From positions 10,604,501-10,668,500 of the forward strand of contig OY992840.1 in the NCBI GenBank assembly GCA_963921425.1: 64,000 bases of DNA. Direction: 5' to 3'. The stretch comes from Dryas octopetala. Lineage: Eukaryota > Streptophyta > Magnoliopsida > Rosales > Rosaceae. Below are positions 47,670 to 61,200 of this stretch, piece by piece. Below the pieces are notes generated by a model. That model saw only the letters and a program-made list of their open reading frames with translations, was not told the origin of the DNA and made no database searches. The translations under genes and the position numbers were made by a program. Numbering within the stretch: position 1 is the stretch's first letter; each line of letters starts with the position of its first letter.

Positions 47670-48440
47670 ATGTTGATTAGCCTAATTACCTAATATTAGG
47701 AGCTAGTATCACTGTCTTCTGATAAGCAACGAATTAGATTGAGGTCCAATCATGCAAGCTAGTCCATCAAAATAGAGGTATTAGCTAGTCATCTTGTGTT
47801 AATGCTAAAAATGTGAGCATTACAGTAGCAGCTAGCTATAGACCACATGTTCTCATGCTCCTTTTGAACATTGTTTTTGCTCCTCAAATTCTCTTGGGGT
47901 TCCATTTTCATGCTTGCTTTCTAAGTATCATATGAGAGAAGGAATTCCAAGAAAAATTCTCCGTCAAACATTGCTTTGGCCATGGTGGCTCATAATATAA
48001 ATATAATATTTTTATATATAATTTTTCTTTGGACATTATTTGGCCAACAAGGTGCCCTTATCTTATGCATGGCTCACCCAGGACACCGGGGGCCCTGTAT
48101 GTCTCACACATGATTTTTAATTAATTGTACCCAAATTGAGTCATTTCACCTTCATGGGAATCCTCTATTAAATTGGTCCTTTGGGTTTTGGGTAAGGGCA
48201 TAATTATGATATTATAGGGCCAAGAAGGATCTGTCACTATAAAATTGATGTTTAATTAGGTTTTTGTGAACCAGTCAGATGTAGGTACTTTGAAACCTAT
48301 CTCTATATATATTGACAAACAAAACCCTTCATTTTCTGAAAAAAGAAAAGAATATATTGTGTAAAATTTAGTTTATTAATAATTAATAGACTGTAGAATG
48401 CATTGGATTACACGATTTGAAACAATAAGGATTTGAATTT
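47670..48440. repeat. Duplicated noncoding block, copy 1
   Basis: It aligns in order with 49990-51080: TATTAGGAGCTAG, TCTTCTGATAAGCAA, AAAATAGAGGTATTAGCTAG, TGAGCATTACAGTAGC, CTTGGG.TCCATTTTCATGC, then TGACAAACAAAAC and AATAAGGATTTGAATTTGAA. Many substitutions and small indels. Confidence 0.8.
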
Positions 48441-49989
48441 GAATTTTTATTATAAATTTTATTTCGCTACAATGGGGCCGAAATCCAAAATAAAAACACA
48501 ACTATGAGCTTCGAAAAACTAGCCTGGTCATCATAACGAATGCTAAGGAGACAATCATGGAGTTATATAAAGTTACAAACTCATAAAATTAAGCCCAAAT
48601 CCTTCTTAAAGCCCAATTACTTTGTTAAAGATATCTCGGATTCGGATATCTCTCTTTCAAATAAATACGGAAATACCTTCAAGTAAATTAATTTGACTAT
48701 TGAACATAATGTGGAAACGACCCTCTGTAACTACTCTCTCTAGCTCACAAAGAATGAAGCTAATACGGTTGAGGAGAGGAAGCATGGGAATTGCATGTGT
48801 CCAGCCACAGCTGATAATTAATAACTCATAATGTAGAATGATCCTCCACATTTTAAATGACATTTTAATTATTTAGAAATTGCTTTGGCTGAAAATGGAA
48901 TTAATTGATATATCCAAATGAAATATAACAGTTCTCTAATCTCTCAGAATAACTTAATTATTGCGTGACTAGCTATATCATTGTGGTACAAGTGAATATG
49001 ACAATCTATAAGTAGTAGTGTGCAAGATTTGTTTTTACGGCATGGAAAATGAGTATACCATCAAACACATGCAGAGCATTATCAGTTTGACTATTTTAAT
49101 TAATTTTCAACACTAAGCTAGTGAGCTACATTTTTCTTATTCATTAAATAAACTACAAAATATTGCATTCGATAAGAAGTAAGCTAGTTGATCCAAGCAT
49201 TTAATTCCTTAATCTACTCTTTGGGCATATAAATTCTTCATTCACGTCTGATCATTGACAGAAGTATGTTTTTGTTTCTTTGGATCACTTGATTATAACT
49301 TTAAATTTTATAGGTCACTTAATTATTAAGATAAATAATCTGTATCTTCTCATATTTGTTCAGATGCAGTTTTTGCACAAATTAAAAAGAGAAAAGATTG
49401 GCCTTAATTAAATCATGGGAAGAAATTAGTGAGAAGATAAAAACAGAGAACAAGTAGTTGAAGCATACATCTACTGCTATAGATGAAACTCCGTGATGAT
49501 ATATTCTGTTCCTTCACAATAATCATGATTTCTGCTTGATTATAGGATTATTATGGGAAAACAACAAGCTAGAAAACTTTTGTATGCTACAGTTCTTTTT
49601 TGGTGAAAAACTATTACATTTTTAAAGCAGGCATCATCTTGTGTTATTTTTTTTCCCCTAATTTGTTCCATGTAGCAGATGGTTAGTTTTAGAGTAGGAT
49701 TAGATCTTCGATTCGAAACCTTTTGGAACTTGTTAATTTGTTATTGTTAAATCTAACATATATTTAAATATATATATCGAGACTAACGACTGCATCATGT
49801 GTTAAGTTTAATTGTAAATTTGTAAGAGATTTTAATTAGTCGATGCATACATATATTAATTATGCTATTTTATACCAAGAAATTGAGAACTAAATGAATC
49901 TATGTCCCCTAAAAGACATGGTGAAAATTTCCAGCACTTGAGAGATTATAATGAATAAGCTATTTCAAATATTACAGTTTTCTCAAATT

Positions 49990-51080
49990 TTGATTAGCCT
50001 AGCTACTTACCTGATATTAGGAGCTAGCATCACGTACTGTTCTTCTGATAAGCAAGGAATTAGGTTGAAGTCCAATCACGCAAGTCCATCAAAATAGAGG
50101 TATTAGCTAGCTAGTCATCTTGTAAATGCTAAAAATTTGAGCATTACAGTAGCTGCTAGATATAGACCACTTGTTCTCATGCTATACTTTTGAACATTCT
50201 CTTCGCTTCCCAAATTCTCTTGGGATCCATTTTCATGCTTTCTTTGTAATTACCATAAAACTGAGAAATTCCAAACAAAACTAAAGTTGTCAGTCAAATA
50301 CTAAAACGCATATTACTTGGCCATGGTGCATGGCTCATAATATACATTTAATAATATTTATATATAATTGACTTAACTTGAGTCACTTCCCCTTCATGGA
50401 ATCCTCGATTACATTGGTCCTTTTAGGTAATTGAATATATATAGTTAATACATACATATTATTATTATAGGGAACAAGGAGGATCTGCCACTGTAAAACT
50501 GATGTTTAAGTAGGTTAATTTATTGAACATCTCTGATGTACTTTAAAACGTACCTCTCTAAAATGACAAACAAAACTTTTTATTTAAAGTCTTAATCAAA
50601 TGGCACTTAATTAATTGGTTTATCTAAAGTTAAAATAAAACATGTAGCCTTTACAAGTTATATTCTACACAATAAGAGAGTATGAGATGAATCCGTCAAC
50701 GAATAAGGTAAAAAACGAGACGATAAATAAAATGGGTTTAGGTGGCCTTTTTTATTTAAGGTTAGTAATTTAAAATGAATTATTAGGTAAATAGATAAGT
50801 ATGTGTGAGGTTAAATATGTGTCATTAGATTAACCTAATAACTTTTAATAAAAATAGTCTCTCATAAGTAGTCCCTCTTTCTAGTCATTCTACTGTATAG
50901 AGTTTAGTATATATATTAATTTATTTTTCTGGTATTGGGGCGGGCTGAAGTTCAAAGAGATAGAGTAGTTTTTCTTTTTTCATGAAAAGAAAAGAGTGTA
51001 GTTTATATACTGTAGAATTCATTTGAACACCGAAAAATTTGAAATAATAAGGATTTGAATTTGAATGTTTATTTTTATTT
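49990..51080. repeat. Duplicated noncoding block, copy 2
   Basis: Second copy, about 2.3 kb away in the same orientation and upstream of the first sugar transporter gene. It is longer than copy 1 because of extra sequence around 50610-50980. Confidence 0.8.
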
Positions 51081-51738
51081 TTATTATTGTTGAACACCGG
51101 AAATATTTGAACTTGTTATGTTTTTAGTCAATTTCAAATAAACTTGACTAGCTACTTCAGATCATGCGGATTATTTCCCTTTAATTATCCAAAGCAAAAA
51201 GTGTTATTTGAAATCCATTATATCTTAATCGATCACTTAAGGATACATACAGTGGTTCCTTTTATCCATTATATAAAAAAAGTAGGCTCGAATGCTCGAT
51301 CAGTAATATAGAGAGTTTAATTTCTTTATAATTCATTATAAAAAATTATCAAAACTCTTCTAGCTTTTATGTCTTAGTAATTAATTAGCTGCTAATTCAC
51401 ACTAAATTAATGGAGTAGGTCCACAATGCTTAATATTTAGCAAATTTATATTATTTTCAGTACGTATTAATCCATAAACTTATTATTAATGCAACTGGGT
51501 TAATAAATATCTAAGGATAATCACATGCAAGAAACTTTTTGATTATACTATTTTGGTGATGTACGGTTAATTAGATGAGATTAAACTTGATGGGAGTGAG
51601 AGAGTCAAAGTTGTAGTCAAACTCTACCAGCAAAATCAAACAGTTAAGATTCAGTTTACCACTAAATCATTATCTAAATTTGATAAGATTAAGGTAATTA
51701 AGGATAAATCTTCACTATCCAAGTAGTTCTCGTTTCCT

Positions 51739-51748
51739 CTATAAATTA
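51739..51748 (+). promoter_or_regulatory. TATA box of STP copy a
   Basis: CTATAAATTA within TTTCCTCTATAAATTAA, 121 bp upstream of the start codon. The same stretch lies 120 bp upstream of copy b. Confidence 0.7.
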
Positions 51749-51860
51749 ACATTTGTTATCAACATTTTACAATTCCATAGTTTCGAATAGCATTCTACGC
51801 TCGGTTTCTTCCAACTTGTTATCTTTTATTGATTTGTGAGTAAGAGAGTGATCGAGAGCC

Positions 51861-54085
51861 ATGGCTGGGGGTGGTATAGCTCCATCAAGTGGTGGAAAAG
51901 AATATCCCGGTAAACTCACCGCTAGGGTTCTTATGACATGTCTCATTGCTGCTACTGGAGGTTTGATTTTTGGGTACGATCTTGGAGTGTCAGGTATATA
52001 AATTCTTAATTTGAACCTAAATCTTATTTATACATATGTAGTTTAATTTCCTCAAGAGCATGCGCATGCATTATAAAGCATATTTATATATATTAACCAC
52101 AATTTGTACGGTTTATATCTATCTGCATCAATCTGATACTTTTAAAACATAAATGTTAATTGAAATAATCTTGACCTATGAATCCAATATCATTTCGTTT
52201 TCTTTTTTCCATTGTTATATATGAATTATTTATGATATTTGGACCCAACACTGCCAAACACGATGGTACTCCTGCATGTAGTGTTAGGTCCAAATATGAT
52301 AAAGGGCATTTTCATTGATTTCTGTTGAATCAAGTGATTCCCAAAAAGGGATATATTGTCACAGCACACAATAAAAAAAAATAAAAAGGTATATTTCTAT
52401 ACATAATTCTTGGTTTTTTCTTTCATATATATATATCCATAAATATTGTTATTAATTTGGTTTTTGGTGATTACAACAGGTGGAGTGACATCCATGGATT
52501 CTTTCTTGAAACAGTTTTTTCCATCTGTTTACAAGAAAGAGTCCTCAATCTCGCCCTCTGATGATCAGTACTGCAAATTTGACAGCCAGACCCTGACACT
52601 CTTCACTTCGTCACTATATGTGGCTGCTCTGGTTTCATGCCTTTTTGCATCAGCTATAACCAGAGCGTTGGGTAGGAGAGTTACAATGCTCTCTGGTGGG
52701 GTTCTTTTCCTATGTGGTGCACTCGTCAATGCTTTCGCTAAGTATGTTTCGATGCTCATTCTTGGTCGGATATTACTTGGTTTTGGTATTGGAATGGCCA
52801 ATCAGGTATACATTTTGAGCTTTTCGGTCTTCAATTTGGCTAAGTCGACCTATCTGAATCTAATCCCTTTTCATTCTTTGTATGCTGCAGTCTGTGCCGA
52901 TCTATCTCTCTGAGATGGCTCCTTATAAATATCGTGGTGCTCTCAACATGATGTTCCAATTGTCAATCACTATTGGAATCCTTGCTGCTGGTATAATGAA
53001 CTACTTCTTTGCTGAGATAAAAGGTGGTTGGGGCTGGCGTTTGAGTTTGGGAGGTGCTGCAATCCCTGCCATAATCATCATACTCGGGGCATTCGTCCTC
53101 CCCGAGACACCAAACTCTTTGGTTGAGCGCGGAAAGCATGAGGAGGCCAAAGCTCAACTTCTTCGAATCCGTGGCATTGATAATGTTGATGACGAGTTTA
53201 ATGATTTAGTAGCAGCCAGTGAGGCATCCAAGAAGGTCAAACACCCATGGCGCACTTTGTTAAAAAGGAAATACAGACCCCAACTCGTATTCGCTATTGG
53301 CATTCCTGCCTTCCAGCAACTCACAGGCATGAATGTTATCACATTTTATGCTCCAGTCTTGTTCAAAACAGTTGGTTTTGGAAGTAGTGCTTCTCTCATG
53401 TCGGCTGTCATCACTAATCTTGTTAATGCTCTCGCAACCTTTGTTTCGATTCTTACTGTCGATAAGTTTGGAAGGAGGGTCCTTTTTATAGAGGGTGGAA
53501 TTCAAATGTTCATCACCCAGGTACACAAAATTAAACAAAAAATTCCCTTTCGACCAAATTTGTGTGCTTTTATTATCTTTATTCTATATTAAACTGTGTA
53601 TGTGTGTTTTTTTCTTGTCATAGGTCATTGTTGGAGCTGCAATGGCGTGGAAATTTGGGTTAAGTGGTAACCCTGGTGTATTGCCCACGTGGTTTGCGTG
53701 GGGTTTGGTGGGTTTTATCTGTGTATATGTTGCTGGATTTGCTTGGTCTTGGGGACCTCTAGGATGGTTGGTGCCCAGTGAGATCTTCCCACTCGAGGTA
53801 CGCTCAGCTGCTCAGTCTATCAATGTCTCTGTCAACATGATCTTCACCTTCGCCATAGCCCAAGTCTTCACATCAATGCTTTGCCACTTGAAGTTCGGCT
53901 TGTTTTTCTTCTTTTCATTCTGGGTGGTGGTAATGAACATCTTCATCTACAAGTTGTTGCCAGAAACGAAAGGGGTCCCAATTGAGGAAATGCACAATGT
54001 GTGGAAGAAACATCCATATTGGAAGAAGTTTGTCAATCAAGATGATGAAGGCATAGACATGGCCAAGACAGGCCATAGTGTCTAA
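51861..54085 (+). CDS. STP-type hexose/H+ symporter, tandem copy a
   Basis: Four exons, 51861-51993, 52480-52805, 52891-53520 and 53624-54085, give 516 residues, normal for plant STP monosaccharide transporters of the major facilitator superfamily. The first intron is phase 1, the others phase 0. Family landmarks in order: the N-terminal [31 protein letters not shown] at the end of the first helix, GRR after helix 2-3, [72 protein letters not shown] and [12 protein letters not shown]. The cysteines in DQYCKFD and SMLCHLK are the pair known to link the lid domain in STPs. It should sit in the plasma membrane with 12 helices and import hexose with protons. No frame damage. It is the 5' member of a tandem pair with start codons 3180 bp apart. 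Confidence 0.95.
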
Positions 54086-54919
54086 CCTTTGTTGCTTTTT
54101 AATTCCTAGGTTTTTTTTTTTTTTTTCAATTTCTATTTTTGTGAACGTTTAGGTTTAATTCCTGTTTGGTTAATGTTTCTTTTTGCTAGCTCTTAAGATT
54201 TTTGATTTGTGAATAATATTGGTGACTGATTGCGTTAAAGCTTATTTCTTATTTCAATTACCGAGTTAAATTAATTTGGAGTAGTAGTTTTTGTAATTCA
54301 CACTGTCACTTGGGATGCTGAAATATATATCGTACTATTCCCAATTATTTGACACTTGGCGCTCCATATCGTACTAGTTTTTGTATTTATATAGTGTTTG
54401 TTAATTAACAGATATAATCCTATTAGTACAAGTACAAGACTAATTCTATTACAATTGTAGAAGACTGGATAAAATACAAAGATTGAAGTTTACATAAGGT
54501 AATTAAAAATTATGAGACTGCATGTGTTTCATGAGCAAAGAACTATACGTGATTACCAGTGAGTTTTGTGACCTATTTTACTAAGAACTAAACAAGCTAT
54601 ATATAAAACAATAAATTCTTTATTTTGCAAAGATGATCTATCAATGGAGATGTAAAAATTGAACGGTTCGGATCGACACAAAACGACTCTTGTGGGCCCC
54701 AATAGGGTATAGCTTAATAAAAGGAGTCTGTATATATATATATATCTATATATATATGAATTAATTAATATGGGGATAAGATTTATATAAGATTAAGTTC
54801 TTGTGCTATGCTCTCCCTCTTTTGTCTGATTTCTAAATCCTTTTTAGATTTGGATAAAGATTAAGTTAATTAATCCAAATTTTTGTACAAGTATTCCTCG
54901 CAGGTACAGCAGGTTTCCT
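54086..54919. other. Spacer between STP copies
   Basis: No gene; 3' UTR of copy a and upstream DNA of copy b. A (TA)n run lies at 54732-54757. Confidence 0.55.
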
Positions 54920-54928
54920 CTATAAATT
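54920..54928 (+). promoter_or_regulatory. TATA box of STP copy b
   Basis: CTATAAATT in the TTTCCTCTATAAATTAA stretch shared with copy a, at the same distance from the start codon. Confidence 0.7.
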
Positions 54929-55040
54929 AATATCTTCTCGTCTAACACTTCCATAAATATTTTAGCAGCATTGTACGCTTCTATTCTTCGAGTTTGTTTT
55001 CTTTATTGATTTTAGAGTAAGAGAGTGAAAGAGGGGAACA

Positions 55041-55203
55041 ATGGCTGGGGGTGGTTTCGTTTCATCGAGTGGTGTGAAAGAATATCCTGGTAAACTCACT
55101 CCTAGGGTTTTGATCACGTGTATGATTGCTGCTACTGGGGGTTTAATCTTTGGCTACGATCTTGGGGTTTCAGGTATATAAATTCTTTATAACATAACCC
55201 AAG

Positions 55204-55235
<32 letters not shown>

Positions 55236-58200
55236 TTCAAGTTCAATATTTTGTATATCATGATTACAGAGTATACGTACGTACGGTTTATTTATTTGTG
55301 CATCAATTAATTAATTAATCGATCTGTTCTTTAATTTTGGGGTTTCTAATGCTTTCTATATTTTTTTTTTTTCTTATGTAGGTGGAGTGACATCAATGGA
55401 CTCGTTCTTGAAACAGTTCTTCCCATCTGTTTACAAGAAAGAGTCCTCAATTTCACCTTCTGATGATCAGTACTGCACATTCAACAGCCAAATGCTGACG
55501 CTCTTCACGTCGTCGTTATATGTGGCTGCTCTGATTTCATGCCTCGTTGCATCACTTATAACCAGAAATTTGGGTAGGAAGATTACAATGTTCTTTGGTG
55601 GATTTCTCTTCTTATGTGGTGCACTCCTCAATGCCTTCGCTGTATCAGTTTGGATGCTCATCTTTGGTCGCCTTTTTCTTGGTTTTGGTATTGGATTTGC
55701 CAATCAGGTAGACACATAATTAAATATATAATTAATATATATTTTTTTTCTTTTCGTTTCTAAATAATTATCATAATCTTTTTCATTCTTTATATGGATG
55801 CAGTCTGTGCCAATCTACCTCTCTGAGATGGCTCCTTATAAATATCGTGGTGCTCTCAACATGATGTTCCAATTGTCAATCACTATTGGAATCCTTGCTG
55901 CTGGTATAATGAACTATTTCTTCGCTGAGTTGAAAGGTGGTTGGGGGTGGCGTTTGAGTTTGGGAGGTGCTGCAGTTCCTGCTCTAATAATCATGATTGG
56001 CTCATTATTTCTTCCCGACACACCAAACTCTTTGATTGAGCGTGGAAAGAAAAACCAAGCCAAAGCTCAACTTATTCAAATCCGTGGCGTTTCTGAAGCT
56101 GAGGTTAAGGAAGAGTTTGACGATTTAGTAAAAGCCAGTGAAGAATCCAAGTTGGTTGCACACCCATGGAGGACTTTGTTTACAAAGAAATACATACCCC
56201 AACTCGTATTCGCCTTTGCCATTCCTGCCTTCCAGCAACTCACAGGCATGAATGTGATCACATTCTATGCCCCGGTATTGTTCAAAACATTGGGTTTTGG
56301 AGGCAGTGCTTCTCTCTTGTCAGCCGTGATCACTAATCTTGTTAATGCTCTTGCAACCCTTGTTTCAATCTACACTGTTGATAAGTTTGGAAGGAGGATC
56401 CTTTTCTTAGAGGGTGGTGGTCAGATGTTCATCTCCCAGGTACACAAAATAAAAAATTATTCCTAATTGTTAGAATTAAGGCTCCTAACTAATGTCCTAA
56501 TTCAGTTTTGGTATGAATTAGTTACTTAAATGTATAGAATAGTTTTAATTAAACTGTTAGTGAATATAGCTGTCAATTGGACAGATGGCAGTGTCTTATA
56601 GGGCATTGCTTCTTTGGTGAGGTAGAGGTTATAGGCTCTCCTCCACATTTCTGTTGAAACAGCCAAAAGGCCCACATTCATTGTACTGCTGAATAGATAT
56701 ATATGAATATACTGCTCCAGAGCTTTTGGCGTGAGCTCCAGCAATTTACAAAATATTCCCTTCCTCTCTCTTTGATTTTCTTTGCTAATTTCTCAAATCT
56801 CAACATGGTATCAGAGCAGCCAGGTTCAATCTGAGCTGGGTGTTGCTTCTGTGTGAATCCTTGAGAGAAATTTAACGAAGAAACATTTTGTTTCTGCAAT
56901 GGGCGAATCAGGTGGTGAGCTACGGGCTCCCATCTTTGATGGAACAGAGTATGAGTTCTGGAAGGTAAGGATGATTACAATTTTCAAGTCTTATGGGATC
57001 TGGAAAATTGTAGAGAAAGGGATTACTGTTCCAGAATCAAAGAAAAAGAAAACAAAGAAGGAAGGAGAACCAGTTGGCGTTGACGATGAAGAAGAGGTCG
57101 ATGCCGTCATGGAGGGGCTGCTCATGAAAGACGCCAAAGCACTGGGCATCATCCAGGGAGCAGTCACAAAGGAAATATTTCCTCGAATTGTGAATCAAAC
57201 CACTGCGAAGGGAGCTTGGGATCTACTTCAGGAAGAATACCATGGAGATGAACAGGCAAGGTCAGTAAAATTACAGGGTCTACGTCGTGAATTTGAGTAT
57301 ATGAGAATGAGGGAAAATGAAACTCTACCTGCATATTTCTCCAGATTTTTTGATTTAACAAATCAAATGGAAAAATATGGTGAAAATTTAACAAATGAGA
57401 GAATGGTTCAGAAAGTTTTAATTAGCCTGACCAAAGTGTATGACCCGATGTGTGTGATAATTGAAAGAACTGTGGATTTGCGTACTGTATCAGTGCATGA
57501 GGTTGCTAGTTCTCTAAAGAGTTATGAACTGAGGTTAATAAGACATGAGGAGGAGGCTATGGACTCTGAAAGGGCACTTGCTAGCATGAGTTTTTCTCCC
57601 AAAACTCAGTCTACACAAAATAGAGTGTTCACTCCTGATGGTGTAAAGAAGGGGCAGAAGAACTGGAAGGGAAAATCTAGAAAATGGGAATCGAAACCTC
57701 AGAATACAATGAAGCAAGGAAATGGTGCTGACACAGGGAAACAAAGATGCAAAATCTGTGATAAATCTCATCTTGGTGAATGCTGGTTTAAAGGAAAAGT
57801 TAAGTGTTATAATTGTGATAAGTTTGGTCATGTTATGAAGGATTGTCATCAGCCAAACAAGAAGGGTCCAGTGGCTAATTATGCCAATCAAACACAGGAG
57901 ACAGCTACAATGTTTTATGCTTGTCATGTTGCTTCTGTGCAGAGGAGTAATGATGTGTGGTATTTGGACAGTGGTTGTAGCAATCACATGACCGGCTGTG
58001 AAGACTTGCTTATCAACATCGATAGGACTGTGAGGTGCAAAATTAAAATGGGGACAGGAGAACTTGTGCAATCAGCTGGAAAGGGTACTCTTGTAGTGAA
58101 GACCAAAAGGGGCACAAGATATATACCAGAAGTGATGGTGGTGCCAGGGCTAGATGAGAACCTTCTGAGTGTAGGACAGATGGTGGAGCATGGATATTGG

Positions 58201-61200
58201 ATTGTATTTGGTGATTTTACAGCATGTATATATGAAGACAAAACACTCCAAGAACCTATTGCCACCATTCAAATGAAAGGGAATCGATGTTTTCCTTTTA
58301 CATTTGAGAATGTGAATCCAATTATGGCTAACAAGGCTACTTGTGCTGACTCATCTTGGAAGTGGCATAGGCGGTTTGGCCATTTGAACTTTGATAGCTT
58401 AAGGCTACTTCAAGAGAAGGAAATGGTGTATGGTCTGCCAAGTCTCATGGAGTGTGCTCATGTGTGTGAAGGGTGTGCCACTGGAAAATTACACAGGGAA
58501 GTTTTTGATAGAACCAAGGTGAGAAGGGCTGAAAATCCACTAGATTTAGTACACACAGATGTATGTGGTCCCATGGTTGAAACCTTTGGAGGTAATAGGT
58601 ATTTCCTTACATTTATTGATGACAAGACAAGGATGTGTTGGGTTTATTTCCTTAGACTCAAGTCTGATGTGTTCTCTATATTCAAGAAATTCAAAGCCAT
58701 GGTGGAACTGCAAAGTGGCTACAAATTGAAGAAACTAAGGAGTGACAGGGGTGGAGAGTATACATCACATGAATTTGAGAGGTTTTGTGAAACTTTTGGA
58801 ATTGAAAAGCAGTTAACAGTGGCCTATTCTCCTCAGCAAAATGGTGTTGCTGAGAGGAAGAACAGAACCATAATGGAAATGGCTAGAACTATGCTTTTGG
58901 AGAAGAAGATGCCTCAAAGGTTTTGGGGTGAAGCTGTTAACACAGCTGTGTATCTCCTTAACAGATGCCCTACACATGCCTTGGAAAATAAAACCCCATT
59001 CGAAGAGTTTAGTGGAAGGAAACCTGGAGTAAAGCACTTAAGGGTATTTGGCTCAATTTGCTACTTTCACATTCCAGCACAATTGAGACAGAAATTGGAT
59101 GAAACTGGACAGCAAGGTGTATTTGTAGGATATGGAACAAGGGAGAAAGGCTATAGGGTCTTTGACTTGAGAAGCGACAAGGTGGTTGTTTCAAGAAGTG
59201 TTATATTTGATGAGGATGCAATGTGGAACTGGGAAACTAGGCAAACACTGTATGTGAATGCTCCTTGGAACAACAAACAAGATGAATCTACTACTGAAAT
59301 AGAAGATGTGCCTGCAACTCCTTTTCTGTCTACTCCATGTTCCAGTCATAGGCTAAATGAAGACTTGACTGACTCAAACTCACAAAGTGTGATAGCTCCA
59401 AATGAAAATGGAAGACAAAGGACTGTTTCACCTGCAACTGAATCTGAAGGAGGCATAAAGTTGTCAGAAACCTATGACTTCACTCCCAGAAAATGGAGAG
59501 ATCTCAATGATGTTTTTGCACAATGTATGGTGAGTGTCATCGAACCAGAAAACTTCAGAGAAGCTGCTGCCGATCAGGCTTGGCAAAAGGCAATGGAGGA
59601 TGAGATTGCAATGATAGAGAAAAATCAAACTTGGGAGTTGGTTAGCAGACCGAGTGAGAAACCTATTGTGGGGGTCAAATGGATCTTCAAGACCAAGCTG
59701 AACCTTGATGGCACTATCCAGAAACACAAAGCAAGGCTGGTAGCTAAAGGCTACACTCAAAAACCAGGGGTAGACTTCAATGAGACCTTTGCCCCTGTGG
59801 CAAGGCTTGACACAATTCGAACCTTGATTGCTTTGGCTGCTCAAAGGGGCTGGAAACTCTATCAACTTGATGTTAAGTCTGCGTTTCTAAATGGAATTCT
59901 AGAAGAAGAAGTCTATGTTGACCAGCCAGAAGGTTTTATTGTGAAAGGTGAAGAGAGTAAAGTGTACAGGTTGAGAAAAGCTCTTTATGGGCTGAAGCAA
60001 GCCCCAAGGGCCTGGTATGGAAACATTGACTCCTACTTGAGTCAGTGTGGTTTTGAGAAGAGCCCAAGTGAGGCTACCCTGTATGTGAAAAACAAAGGGG
60101 ACCAAGAAACTCTGATAGTGTCAATCTATGTTGATGACATTATCTATACAGGAAGCTGTGAGAAGATGATAGAAGAATTTAAGAAGGAAATGATGATGAA
60201 ATATGAGATGACTGATCTAGGCTTGCTGCATCATTTTCTTGGCATGGGAGTAATTCAGCAAGAAGGGGGTATCTTTGTGCACCAAAAGAAATATGCATTG
60301 TGCTTATTAGAGAAGTTTGGGCTGAAGAACTGCAATCCAGTAACTACTCCCTTAGCTGCAACTGATAAACTGAAAAAGGAGGATGAAAGTGCACCTGCAA
60401 ATGAAGAATTGTATAGGAAAATGGTGGGCAGCCTACTGTATCTAACAGCTACTAGACCAGACATAATGTATGCTGCTAGTTTGTTGGCTAGATTTATGCA
60501 TTGTCCTACCTCTAAGCACTATGGTACTGCCAGGAGAGTTCTCAGATACATACAAGGAACAATAGACTATGGAATCAGATATGAGAAAGGTAGTTCTGCA
60601 GTTTTGATTGGTTATTGTGATAGTGACTGGGGAGGGGATGAAGATGACATGAAATCCACCTCAGGCTATGCTTTCTCTTTTGGCAGTGGGGTTTTCTCTT
60701 GGGCATCAGTGAAACAACAGAGTGTGGCTCTCTCAACAGCTGAGGCTGAGTACATGAGTGCCTCAGAAGCCACCACTCAAGCTGTTTGGTTGAGATTTGT
60801 TCTACAGGACTTTGGGGAAGAACAACTGGAACCTACTGTTTTGTTATGTGACAACACCTCTGCAATAGCAATGGCAAAAAATCCTGTCTTCCACCAAAGG
60901 TCCAAGCATATCAAAAGGAAATTTCACTTCATTCGTGATGCAATTCAAGAGGGGACAATTGAGCTGTTGTACTGCAAGAGTGAAGAACAACTAGCTGACA
61001 TCTTCACAAAAGCATTGGCTAAGGATCGTTTCTGCTACTTGAGGGACAAGCTGGGAGTTATATCAGTTAGGGCCTTAGAAGGGGGTGTTAGAATTAAGGC
61101 TCCTAACTAATGTCCTAATTCAGTTTTGGTATGAATTAGTTACTTAAATGTATAGAATAGTTTTAATTAAACTGTTAGTGAATATAGCTGTCAATTGGAC

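Larger units (their letters stand above)
47094..51738. other. Gene-free region with a duplicated block
   Basis: No protein gene supported. It contains two copies of a noncoding block, listed separately, and otherwise AT-rich DNA. Confidence 0.55.

Noticed and set aside
57164..60464. Minus-strand open frames inside the copia element
   Set aside because: Shadows of the gag-pol frame without domains; unlike the Tat element, no splice or promoter signals support an antisense gene.
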